Source: Buddleja alternifolia (Eukaryota; Streptophyta; Magnoliopsida; Lamiales; Scrophulariaceae). Taken from it: DNA of 64,000 nt. Numbering within the stretch: position 1 is the first letter of the stretch; each line of letters begins with the position of its first letter. The stretch is taken from positions 930,001 to 994,000 of the forward strand of contig CM033402.1 in NCBI GenBank assembly GCA_019426215.1, in the 5' to 3' direction. This document shows positions 54,759 to 64,000 of the stretch, in pieces. The notes beneath the pieces were generated by a model. That model saw only the letters and a program-made list of their open reading frames with translations. It did no database searches and was not told where the DNA came from. The position numbers and the translations under genes were made by a program.

Positions 54759-57700
54759 ATGGCGGAAGGAGAGAGAGTCAAGCTGTTCGTCGGTCAAGTG
54801 CCGAAGAACATGACGGAATCTCAGCTTCTTGCAATGTTCAAGGAATTTGCAATTGTAGACGAAGTCAACGTAATCAAGGACAAGGTCACGCGCGCATCGC
54901 GAGGTTCAATTTTCAGCTCACATTTGCACGCTATGTGTGTTTGTGTGTGTATATATATGTATGTATATATTATGATTTTGTGGTGGATCGCAATGGCAAT
55001 GTGTGATTTTGAGGAATTTTTGAATTGTTTGGTTTTTTCGAGATTTGTGATTTGAAATACCTAATTTTTGGTGATATTTAGGGTGTTGTTTCGTGATATG
55101 TCCGTCGAGAGAGGAAGCGGATAAGGCAATTGATGCGTGTCACAACAAGACGACGCTGCCTGGGGTTAGTATATATATATATATAATTGTGTTTTTATAT
55201 ACTTGCTTACTTCATTAATTAGATTATGTGTTGACGGTTTAACTGGTGAGGGCAAGAACTGTTGCTTTAACTTAGTTTAATGCTGGAAAGAATTAGAAGA
55301 GAACGGAAGTTTGATCTGGATAATTAGATGCCATGCATGAACAGTTCTCAGTTCAAGTGCAGTAGACGGAGTTGAATTAATATGAAATTCTTGAATCGGT
55401 GACCGGGTCTAGCTGACGTAATTGTTTGAGGTGTTTATGGTTTTATGAAGTATATATCTGTTAGTATAAGTGTTGGGAACTTGGGGTCGCAGCTAGTCTT
55501 ACTTTGATCACAATGATATATGTTTATAGGTGGATAAGAACGCTGTAAGGCGGCAGATTATCATGGTTGCTACAATGGAAATCTGTTAGAGAATATCAGC
55601 AAGTACTCAGCACTATAGCGATAGGTTTAAGTTGCACAAGTTGATGAATTGATTTGTATTAGAGCAACATGGCCTGCCCGTGGGGGTGTAATCTGGGAAA
55701 CTAAGAGGAAATTCTATTCTGGTTTTGTTAGGATGAAGCGCTTACAACATGACCTAACAGGTTTGCTGCTTACTTAATGAATGTGTGAAAGAAAGCTATA
55801 TGATTTCTATTTTGCGGTTAATGTAGATGAATACATACCTTAAGAAGTAACATTGTCTGTGATATAGTGCAGTATAACTTAGAAAAGGAAGTATATTGCC
55901 ACTTTCTATATAAACATTCTTGAAATAAGTGATGCTTATCCATTTTATATTTCTAAAATGCCAAAGTGTTCGACTGAACCTGAATATTTGGATCTAACTT
56001 ATACAATTGGGGATGTGAAATGCCGACACCTAAGAAGCATGCTGTGTAACTTAGGAAATGAAGTAGCCATTTCATGAGATGATTGAGGAAGAATATTTGA
56101 CAGGCATATTAAAATAGGGCACACAGTCTCTTGAATGACATAGCCATCCACATATGTGCTGCTTCATGAGAAAATCCAGCTTGCTGTAACATATTGTTAA
56201 TAGGTTTAGATAAAAGGGAAAAAGAAGATAATTGTATGAAAGATTATGTTCATCTCTTAGAAAACTACTCAGCATCATGACATTTGAGGTCACTTTCTCT
56301 TCTTATCTTTGGCAGTTGATTTTATGTTCAAAATTTTGGATTGTATGTCAAATTTTCTAAGATAAGATTTGAACTTTTTGTCACTAAATTTTGTAATCAA
56401 GTCAACAACTCTTGAACGCAGCTATAAGTTGATCATCTTGAAAGGTCAATAGGCAATTAGGCGTATTAGCTGAAGTATTGATCTAGTTTGCTACTACAGA
56501 CCACAAAGTGTGCTAAACGATACAGCTGCAGGATAGGCGTGTAGGACTCTCATGTGGAAAACTAATCCTATTTAGATTTCTGCTTCGTTTGTATGATGAT
56601 GCGTTTTTCTTCTTCTTCTGAATTAAAGGTAATGTGTTCTCTGTGCCAATGCAGGCATCTAGTCCATTGCAAGTGAAGTATGCTGATGGCGAATTGGAAA
56701 GGCTAGGTATAGTAATATTTCGTTCTCGTATTACATGTTTTTACTTGTGATGATTTTTGTCAAACACAATGGCGCTAGTTCCCATTCTCCATCCCCAAGC
56801 TTATTCATTGTTGTTTCTTACAATTAGCTATATTTCTGTTTATGATTTTTGTTTCTTTTGTTCTTATATATATGGTTTGTTACTACATAAAAATGTCAGA
56901 GCACAAGGTGTTCGTTGGCATGCTGCCAAAAAATGTGTCTGATGATGAGGTGTCTGCTCTATTTTCGGAATATGGAGCCATAAAAGACTTGCAAATTCTT
57001 AGAGGTGCCCAGCAAACCAACAAAGGTGAATGGTCAACTATATCAAAAGATTTCTTCCGTGTGGTCATTAGAGCTTGATTTTGCATAATATATTGAAGTG
57101 CAGGGATCTAACTTTATCCAACTAAATCGTAGTCTGACAGCTTCGTTGTTGTAGGTTGTGCTTTTCTGAAGTTTGAGACAAAAGAACAAGCAGTTGCGGC
57201 TATAGAAGCCCTCAATGGGAAGCATAAGATGGAGGTGTGTGTCTGTTTAGCAGTTTATGTTCATCAACATGCAGGAATCGCCGTAGTAATTATATTCTAT
57301 CTATACTGTAAAGAATGCTGAAGGCTGAGGAACTGAGGATTTGATTGTTAGTAGATGATTGCTATTTGGTTTTGCATACTGACATCATATATATGTTTTA
57401 CCTACAACTAGAAGGAGATAATCAGTCTTGTATCTTCTGAAAGAGCATCTTGGAGGCAAATTTTAATGTTCTTCCTTTCTTTCCTGATCTCCGAAGAGTT
57501 CGGAATTTATTTTTTCCTATCAAATTCTTCTTGCTATCCATAATCATATGTAGGAAACTATAACAATCCACTTGTTGGAATGTTATATTTATTAGCTATA
57601 AGCTTTTGTTTATATTTAGTGGCTTCTCCAGACTATTACACAATATGATTTCAAATTCCAATTAAAGGAAAATGTCTTCTATCATAAGGCATCACATGTT

Positions 57701-59490
57701 GGGAATTATTTAAATTTTAATCTTATTAATTTTTGTAATAGGGCTCAACCATTCCATTGGTGGTCAAGTGGGCCGATACAGAAAAGGAAAGACAGGCTCG
57801 AAGGGCTCAAAAAGCTATGTCACAAGCGTCTAATGTGCCAAATGCCGACTCCAGGCAGCATCAATCTCTATTCGGTGCTTTACCTTTGGGTTATATGCCT
57901 CCATATAATGGATATGGTTATCAGGTTTGTCGTCTTTCATACTCGGTAAAAACTTGTTACGTTTGAACATTGTTCATCTCTTGGAAGTCTTCACTTTACA
58001 CATTGTATACTTAATGGAGTACTTTCCTCCTTTTGGTACGATGATGAAGGTACATTTATATCAATTTCTGCTCGCCTTTGTAGACTCCGGGGACTTATGG
58101 GCTCATGCCATATCGCTTACCACCATTGCAGAACCAACACGCCTTCCCCAATATGATGCCACCTTTAAACCAAGGAAATGCAATACGTGGAGTCACACCT
58201 GATCTTTCCTCTGGAATGGTCCCAAGAAATTATGCCGTCCCACCTGCAAGTTATGTAGGATCTGCTTATCCAGCTGTGCCTGGGGCTCAATACCCCCTGA
58301 CATATCCCGGAGGGATTGCTGGTAACCGGCCTTTTGTGGCTTCTTCAGGTTCTTTATCACCTTCCACTGTAAATAGCCAATCTGCAGCATCTTCGAGTGT
58401 CAGTATGAGTTCTGGGGGTCAGACAGAAGGTAGTTGAAAAGTACATTTCTCCAGTTTTCTTATTCTGTAAATTAGCCTATTCAATGATGCCCGACTTGTA
58501 TGCAATCTAGGGTAGAAACCGTTGGATGATACATGATGATATTTCGCTTTAGGACATCACCATGTACACATCCAACGGCTCACACTCCTGTAAATTTAGA
58601 GAGGTACTATTGTATGCCTTCAGTTTGTGTGTGGAGTGTTTCTCAGGAGCTCTTGGGGCTAGGAGTCCCAGTTAATCACAAGTTCACAACCATTCTCGTA
58701 TATGGGGTTCTCACCACTTAAATTACCAAGAATGCCTGGACAATGTTTATATACACCAGGTGTTGAACACCAAAGGATGTATGCCATTGCTGACGTGGCG
58801 TGATCCACACCATTTGGCATGCAACACTGGGTGTATAGAAACATTTTCCAGAATGATGTGTGTTTGTGCATGTTTGTCCGACAGGCATGTCTAGGTTTAC
58901 AAATATCTTATATGTGGGTAAATCACTTGGCAAACAGGTCCACCTGGAGCTAATTTGTTTATTTACCACATTCCGCAAGAGTTTGGTGACGACGAGCTTA
59001 AAAATGCCTTTCAGCGTTTCGGTAGGGTATTGAGTGCCAAGGTTTTTGTAGACAAAGCAACTGGCGTCAGCAAATGTTTCGGTAAGTTGCTATTAATTTT
59101 AGGGTAAATTACTTTGATACCCCTTGCGTGAGACCTTAATTACCAAAAACACACTGAAATTTGAGAAATTACCGTAGCTTCCTCAGTCAGTAAAAATATA
59201 TTATAATTTAACCCCCTATTTTTTGGGGTGTCTTGGTAATTTGAAAAGATCATGGGCTCGTAGTAATTACTCAATAAGTAAAGGAGTGTGCATGTAATTA
59301 TCCTTTAATTTTATGCAATTAGTTCTCGTATGTTTCTTATTCTGGTTAGAGTTTATGTGCAGGATTCGTAAGTTATGATTCACCGGTAGCTGCACAAAAC
59401 GCGATTAACACGATGAATGGCTTTCAGTTAGCTGGTAAGAAATTGAAGGTCCAACTTAAAAGGGACAATAAGCAAAACAAACCTTATTGA
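54759..59490 (+). CDS. Bruno-like (CELF-type) three-RRM RNA-binding protein, 9 coding exons, 428 aa
   Basis: Exons: 54759-54903, 55082-55164, 56655-56706, 56900-57025, 57155-57234, 57742-57924, 58084-58429, 58938-59081, 59363-59490; all GT-AG, 428 residues. This matches Arabidopsis BRN1/BRN2 (RBP-DR1) in length and architecture. These proteins bind target mRNAs and repress them; BRN1/2 are known to lower SOC1 mRNA and delay flowering. RRM1 is at about residues 8-85 ([11 protein letters not shown]), RRM2 at 95-176 ([16 protein letters not shown], then [16 protein letters not shown]), followed by [20 protein letters not shown] Pro/Gly/Ala/Tyr-rich linker spans about 180-338, and RRM3 runs from about 342 to the end ([53 protein letters not shown]). 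The ATG at 54759 gives the family start MAEGE. A strong donor-like AAG|GTAAGT follows the stop. Confidence 0.95.
58731..58855. mobile_element. Short foldback MITE in Bruno-like intron 7
   Basis: CTGGACAATGTTTATATACA then CCAGGTGTTG pairs with the complement of CAACACTGGGTGTATAGAAA then CATTTTCCAG. About 125 bp, within intron 7 (58430-58937). Confidence 0.55.
59102..59313. mobile_element. Foldback MITE family copy 5, in Bruno-like intron 8
   Basis: Left GGGTAAATTACTTTGATACC then CC; right GGAGTGTGCATGTAATTATC then CT; interior TCTTGGTAATTTGAAAAGAT and TAATTACTCAATAAGTAAAG. Ends about 50 bp from the acceptor at 59362. Confidence 0.65.
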
Positions 59491-60064
59491 CATCTTAAGG
59501 TAAGTTATGAAATGAGAGCTAAAGTTCAAGCCTGAATATTCACACGTAATCTCAAATGTGGAAATGAAGTCCAAGAAACTTGTAATTTCTTTCATTGATA
59601 TTGTGCCACTGTGTACTTTGTAATTTGTAACAAGATTAAAAATTAGATATTGATTATTTATTTATTTAATTTTATTCAGATGTGTTTGTATTATATATAA
59701 TTCTTCTGTGAATTTATCGAAGAAAAAAAAACATTGTTGTACATTGTTTTCCAGAACAGTGTTTTAGTGTTGGTCAATTACTGAAAAGAGCTACTGTTTT
59801 GTCCTGTTTAAGATTCATTTTAAGCATTGAGAAGGTGAAAAAGACGAGGAAAAACCTTTTTATTTGCTTATTTGGAAAAGTTGATTACACAAAGTATTAC
59901 ATTAAACATATTTATAATAAAAAAAATTATTTAATTTTCACATTCACAAACAGGACACATAGTGGGAAGAGGACCTATAGTTCCTTCAAGAAAGTAATAA
60001 TACCTTCAAAAAATTCTATACACAAAATCATCCAATTTATGGAGAGTGGGACTTGAGAATATTA
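59491..60064 (+). other. 3' flank of the Bruno-like gene
   Basis: Contains the 3' untranslated region and then AT-rich intergenic DNA. An 85-codon frame at 59799-60056 has no recognised similarity. Confidence 0.4.
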
Positions 60065-60327
60065 AGGAAAAATTACACACAACCCCCATATTTATTGTGT
60101 AATTATCAAAATTACCCTTTATTCATTGGAGATTACCAACATGTCTTTTATGTTAAGAATTTCTTACAATTACACTCCCGTGTGTTTAACAATTCTCAAT
60201 TTTACCACTATAAATTTTACAAATAGACCTATTGTCCATTGAGAACTGTGTTGGTAATTTTCAGTAAATAAGAGGGAGTTTCAGTAATTATACAATAAGT
60301 GAGAGGGTCTGTTTGCAATTTTTTGGA
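60065..60327. mobile_element. Foldback MITE family copy 6
   Basis: Left GGAAAAATTACACACAACCC then CC; right GAGAGGGTCTGTTTGCAATT. Interior TTGGTAATTTTCAGTAAATA and CAGTAATTATACAATAAGTG align with the other copies. Confidence 0.55.
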
Positions 60328-60350
60328 TATCAATTATAAACCACCAAACA

Positions 60351-60753
60351 TGCTGTGTTTGTTTTTGTTTTTCAAACACATTTTGGCCAAAACTTGTTTG
60401 CTTTATGTTTTTTGACCAAAAAAGATTTTTTTTGGTCAAAAAAAATTTGTCAGCTATTGTCTCCCTATTTGTGTCTGCTTTAGAATAACTACTAATTACA
60501 TCAACTACAATATATATATATAATGATAATATTATAATCATTTAAAATTTATATTATATTATATATTTCAATCATTAACTAATTATAAACACAACTTTTC
60601 AGACAAAAACTTGCATGATTTGACTGCTACAGTAACTTTTGTCTCTTTTGAAAATAAAATCAAACACATTTTCATCAAAATACAAATTTCCAATAAATTT
60701 TTTCACCAAAATTTTCACAAAAAAAAAACTCCAAAATAACAGTAAACACAGCC
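60351..60753. mobile_element. MITE, GGCTGTGTTTG family (copy 2)
   Basis: Left TGCTGTGTTTGTTTTTG, right AAACACAGCC. Interior ATTGTCTCCCTATTTGTGTC, CAACTTTTCAGACAAAAACT and ATTTTTTCACCAAAATTTTC align with 19322-19699. It has an extra stretch near its left end relative to copy 1. Confidence 0.6.
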
Positions 60754-60803
60754 TTTACTTCTTTTTCTTAATTTTAGCATGAATCATGAAACTATACTAC
60801 TAT

Positions 60804-61280
60804 TGTTAGGAATCAATGCGCATGAACGAAATTAAAAGTAAAAGAAAGCAAGAAAACAGAGACAGCGATTTTACATGGTTCGGCAAATTGCCTACGTCGG
60901 ACCTATGCTAGAGAGTTTTTATTAATCTTGTGAGAGAGATACAAATTACAATGAAGATAATATCATCTACTTATATATCCTAAGCTTGGACAAAGATACA
61001 AAACCCTAATCCCAATAGGTAACTTAAAACTTGCCAAATAAGTCAAAACACGTCTAATTAACGCTGCCAGCGCGAGGGACCACGCCTAGGCGTCGGTACA
61101 GGCACACCTAGGCGCCGCAACAAGTACCAAAACAGCTTCGCTTCTGCTCGTCACGCCCGGGCGTCGGGTGATCCACGCCTGGGCGTGGTGGTGTCCACGC
61201 CTAGGCGTGGGCAACAGTGTACTCCGGCTCCTTTTCTCCTTTCTTGACTCTTGGATTTGTCTTCACACTCAAATCCATCA
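60804..61280 (-). mobile_element. 3' LTR of the Copia element
   Basis: On the minus strand the LTR runs from TGATGGATTTGAGTGTG (61280) to GATTCCTAACA (60804), directly after a polypurine tract AAGTGGGAGA. ACATGGTTCGGCAAATTGCC is a motif common in plant LTRs. The adjacent ACTAT (60799-60803) is the candidate target duplication, whose partner lies outside the window. Five 14-bp palindromes sit at 61081-61209. Confidence 0.75.
61081..61209. repeat. Five 14-bp GC palindromes, consensus CACGCCTAGGCGTG
   Basis: Copies at 61081-61094, 61103-61116, 61152-61165, 61174-61187 and 61196-61209. The last is a perfect palindrome and the others differ at one to three positions. They stand out sharply from the AT-rich LTR and could form small cruciforms or bind a dimeric protein. 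Function unknown. Confidence 0.85.
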
Positions 61281-61394
61281 ATCTCCCACTTAAAGACCAA
61301 ATTCAAAGTAGAATCTCAACCTCTTCATCAAACTCTATGACTCTTCATTCTCCAAATGAAAGCACTCTCTCTCTAGCATAAGTCGGCCTCCTCA

Positions 61395-64000
61395 TCACAT
61401 AAGTTCGAGGCCAACTGAGGCCATGCAAAACCTCAGTTTCTCAGTGGTAACTCCCTTAGTTAACATATCCGCCGAATTCTTCGCACCAAGCACCTTCTTC
61501 AACTCCAAAGTTCCATCATCTATCATCTCTCGGATATGATGATGCTTCAATTGAATATGCTTTTTCCTCGAGTGAAACACCAGATTCTTTGCCAAACAAA
61601 TGGCACTTTGACTATCACTATAAAGTGCACAATTCTGTTGCTCCTTGTCAATTTCCCTCAGAAAATTCTTCAACTAAACCATCTCCTTCCCAGCTTCTGA
61701 AATAGCTATGTACTCGGCTTCGGTTGTAGAAAGTGCTACACATTTTTGTAGCCTTGACATCCAACTAATTGTTGTGCCACCTAAAGTGTAAACATAGCCC
61801 GAGGTGCTTTTCCGACCATCTTGATCACCATCTAAGTCAGCATCCACAAAGCCCTCTAAAGTGACACTACTAGTCTTAAAACTCAAACACACATCTGATG
61901 TGCCTTTCAAATACCTTAGTAGCCACTTCACTGCTTCCCAATGCTGTAAACCCGGATTAGCCATAAATCTACTCATGACTCCCACTGCATGAGCTATATC
62001 CGGCCTTGTACACACCATTGCGTACATCAAACTTCCAATGGCAGAGGCATAAGGAACCTTTGCCATCTTTTCTCGCTCCTCATCAGATTTAGGTGATTGC
62101 TCCTTACTTAGTTTGGATTGACTCCCCAAAGGAGTGCTTCTAGACTTTGCATCAGTGATAGGAAATCTATCAAGCACCTTATGAATATACCTTTCTTGAG
62201 TCAGCTTGAGGCTCCCACTCGACCTATCTCGAATAATTCTCATCCCGAGAAACGTATTTGTAGCCCCCAAGTCCTTCATTTCAAACTTACTTGACAATTG
62301 TTGTTTCAATCTTTTGATTTCCCCCGTATTAGACCCAACGACTAACATGTCATCGACATACAACAATAAAATGATGTAGCAATCCTTAAACTTCTTAAAA
62401 TAACAACAGTGATCCATTTGACATCTTGTAAATCCATTTCCATCCATAAAGGTGTCAAATTTCTTGTACCACTGTCTCGGAGCTTGTTTTAATCCGTACA
62501 AACTTTTCTGTAGTTTGCATACAAGGTTTTCCTTTCCATTCTCCAGAAAACCCTCCGGTTGAACCATATAAATGTCTTCCTCCAAATCCCCATGAAGGAA
62601 CGCCGTTTTTACATCCAACTGCTCAAGATGTAAATTCTTTGCAGCAACAATACTCAGAACCATCCTTATAGTAGTCAACTTGACAACCGGCGAAAAAATC
62701 TCAGTGTAGTCAATCCCTTCCTTCTGTTGGAACCCTTTGACTACCAACCTCGTCTTGTACCTTTTACTACCATCTGGCTCATCCTTAACCCGGAATACCC
62801 ACTTGTTCTGCAAAGCTTGTTTCCCCTCCTGTAATTTAGTCAACCTCCAAGTCTTATTTCTCTCAAGCGAGCTCATCTCATCTTTCATGGCTAGCTCCCA
62901 CTTGAGAGAATCTCCTACACTTATTGCCTCTTTGTACGACTCGGGTTCACCCGAATTCGTCAAAAGTAAATAGTGTAAGGAATGAGAATACCTTATGTTT
63001 GGTTTGGGGGTTCTGCTCGATCTCCTCAAGGTAGGTTGCGGAGTCTCCGGATCTTCCTCAATCCTATTCTCAGCTCCATTTCCTGCAACCTCATCCATAG
63101 TAATCTCTTCCAATATCGCCTTTGGTTTCTCATTATCCTCAGTCTCTGCCCCAAGTCTATCCTTGTAAAACATCTTCTTGTTGAACGTAACATCTTTATG
63201 CCTTATGATCTTGTTGTTTTGGTAATCCCAGAACCGATAGCCAAAACTCTCTCCACCATAACCAATAAAGAAGCACTTCTGTGCTTTTGGATCCAACTTA
63301 TCCCTATCATCAGAACTACGCAGGATATAAGATAAACAACCGAAAATTTTTAAATGCGATAAATTTACCTTCTTTCCAGACCAAACCTCATCCCAAATTT
63401 TGAAGTCTAACGGTACTGAAGGTCCCCGGTTGATGAGATAAGCCGCCGTGCTCACTGCATCAGTCCAAAACGTCTTTGGCAGCCCAGAGTGAAGCCTCAT
63501 GCTCCTAGCCCTCTCATTCAAAGTCCTATTCATCCGCTCTGTAATCCCATTCTGCTGCAGAGTCTCCGGAATGGTCTTGATCATCTTGATCCCATTCTCT
63601 GCACAATAGTCTTTGAACTCTTGGCTATCATACTCCCCACCATTATCCGACTTTAGACACTTCACCTTCAACCCCGTTTCATTCTCGACTTCCGCCTTCC
63701 ACTTCTTAAAGGTACTAAATACTTCAGACTACTTTTTCAGAAAATAAACCCATACCTTTCGAGTGGAATCATCAATGAAAGTGACATAATATCTGGACCC
63801 TCCAAGTGACTGTACGGGTGCCGGTCCCCATACATTAGTGTGCACAAGTTGCAATTTCTCAGTCTTCGGTTCTCTTCTAACCTTGGAAAAATTAACTTTT
63901 TCTGCTTTCCAAGAACACAGTCTTCGCAAAGACCCAACTCAATAGACTTTGAAATTGGCAATTTTCCCTTGGATGCCATTATTCTCATCCCTTTCTCACT
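61395..64000 (-). pseudogene. Ty1/Copia retrotransposon polyprotein, disrupted, 5' part outside window
   Basis: The minus-strand frame encodes the end of the GAG-pre-integrase domain, integrase, reverse transcriptase and RNase H, in the Copia order. Seen: the gag-pre-integrase Cys pair CEDCVLGKQ (about 63900-63930), integrase core with [18 protein letters not shown] and TERMNRTLNERARSM, a C-terminal GYRFWDYQNN, RT with QLDVKTAFLHGDL and LLYVDDMLVVGSN, and RNase H with TTEAEYIAISEAG and KHIQLKHHHIRE. It is dead as it stands. There is an in-frame TAG at 63729-63731, another at 61674-61676 between RNase H motifs, and a one-base frameshift in an A-run near 63905. Few lesions suggest fairly recent inactivation. 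Gag and the other LTR lie beyond 64000. Confidence 0.93.

Noticed and set aside
61081..61209. CRISPR-like array
   Set aside because: Short palindromes in a plant LTR without repeat-spacer structure or cas genes.
62737..63335. Plus-strand frames opposite the Copia polyprotein
   Set aside because: Antisense shadows of a recognised integrase and RT frame.

Overview
This is nuclear DNA from a flowering plant, almost certainly a eudicot. The evidence is AT-rich intergenic sequence, spliced genes with GT-AG (rarely GC-AG) introns, plant-only gene families (TIR1/AFB, DOG1, Tubby-like F-box, vacuolar NHX, DEG2, YUCCA) and many plant transposon relics. The species cannot be named from sequence alone. 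No bacterial, organellar or viral gene set, CRISPR array or operon is present.

Layout. 1-167 (minus) is the first coding segment of a TIR1/AFB auxin receptor running off the left edge. 0.3-14 kb has no convincing gene and holds transposon relics: a hAT-type MITE with an 8-bp duplication, a solo LTR, a foldback MITE, and a Helitron inserted into a SINE. 14-21 kb holds a second, intact SINE, a single-exon DOG1-domain gene (minus), several tandem duplications and more MITEs. A Tubby-like F-box gene (minus, 21153-23872) and a vacuolar-type Na+/H+ exchanger (plus, 28019-32863) are divergent, separated by a Mutator-like element. A YUCCA-like last-exon fragment lies between the exchanger and DEG2/DEGP2 (minus, 34052-43655, 21 exons). 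Then come a predicted plastid-targeted protein of unknown function (plus, 45761-47700), tRNA-Pro(AGG) (minus), U1 snRNP protein C (minus, 49764-51918) and a Bruno-like three-RRM protein (plus, 54759-59490). The right edge (60804-64000) is a decayed Ty1/Copia element on the minus strand.

I rebuilt the coding exons of the five longer spliced genes by hand. All close in frame: TLP 406 aa, NHX 539 aa, DEG2 625 aa, U1C 190 aa, Bruno-like 428 aa. These lengths fit their families. DEG2 needs two GC-AG introns.

The genes do not form one pathway; they are ordinary, independently transcribed housekeeping and regulatory loci. I found no new multi-gene system. The most informative novelty is transposon archaeology: a Helitron sitting exactly between A and T inside a SINE, with the unoccupied site preserved in two sister SINEs in this window; two solo LTRs with perfect 5-bp duplications; a MITE family present in three gene introns and three intergenic sites; and a Copia LTR carrying five GC-rich 14-bp palindromes.
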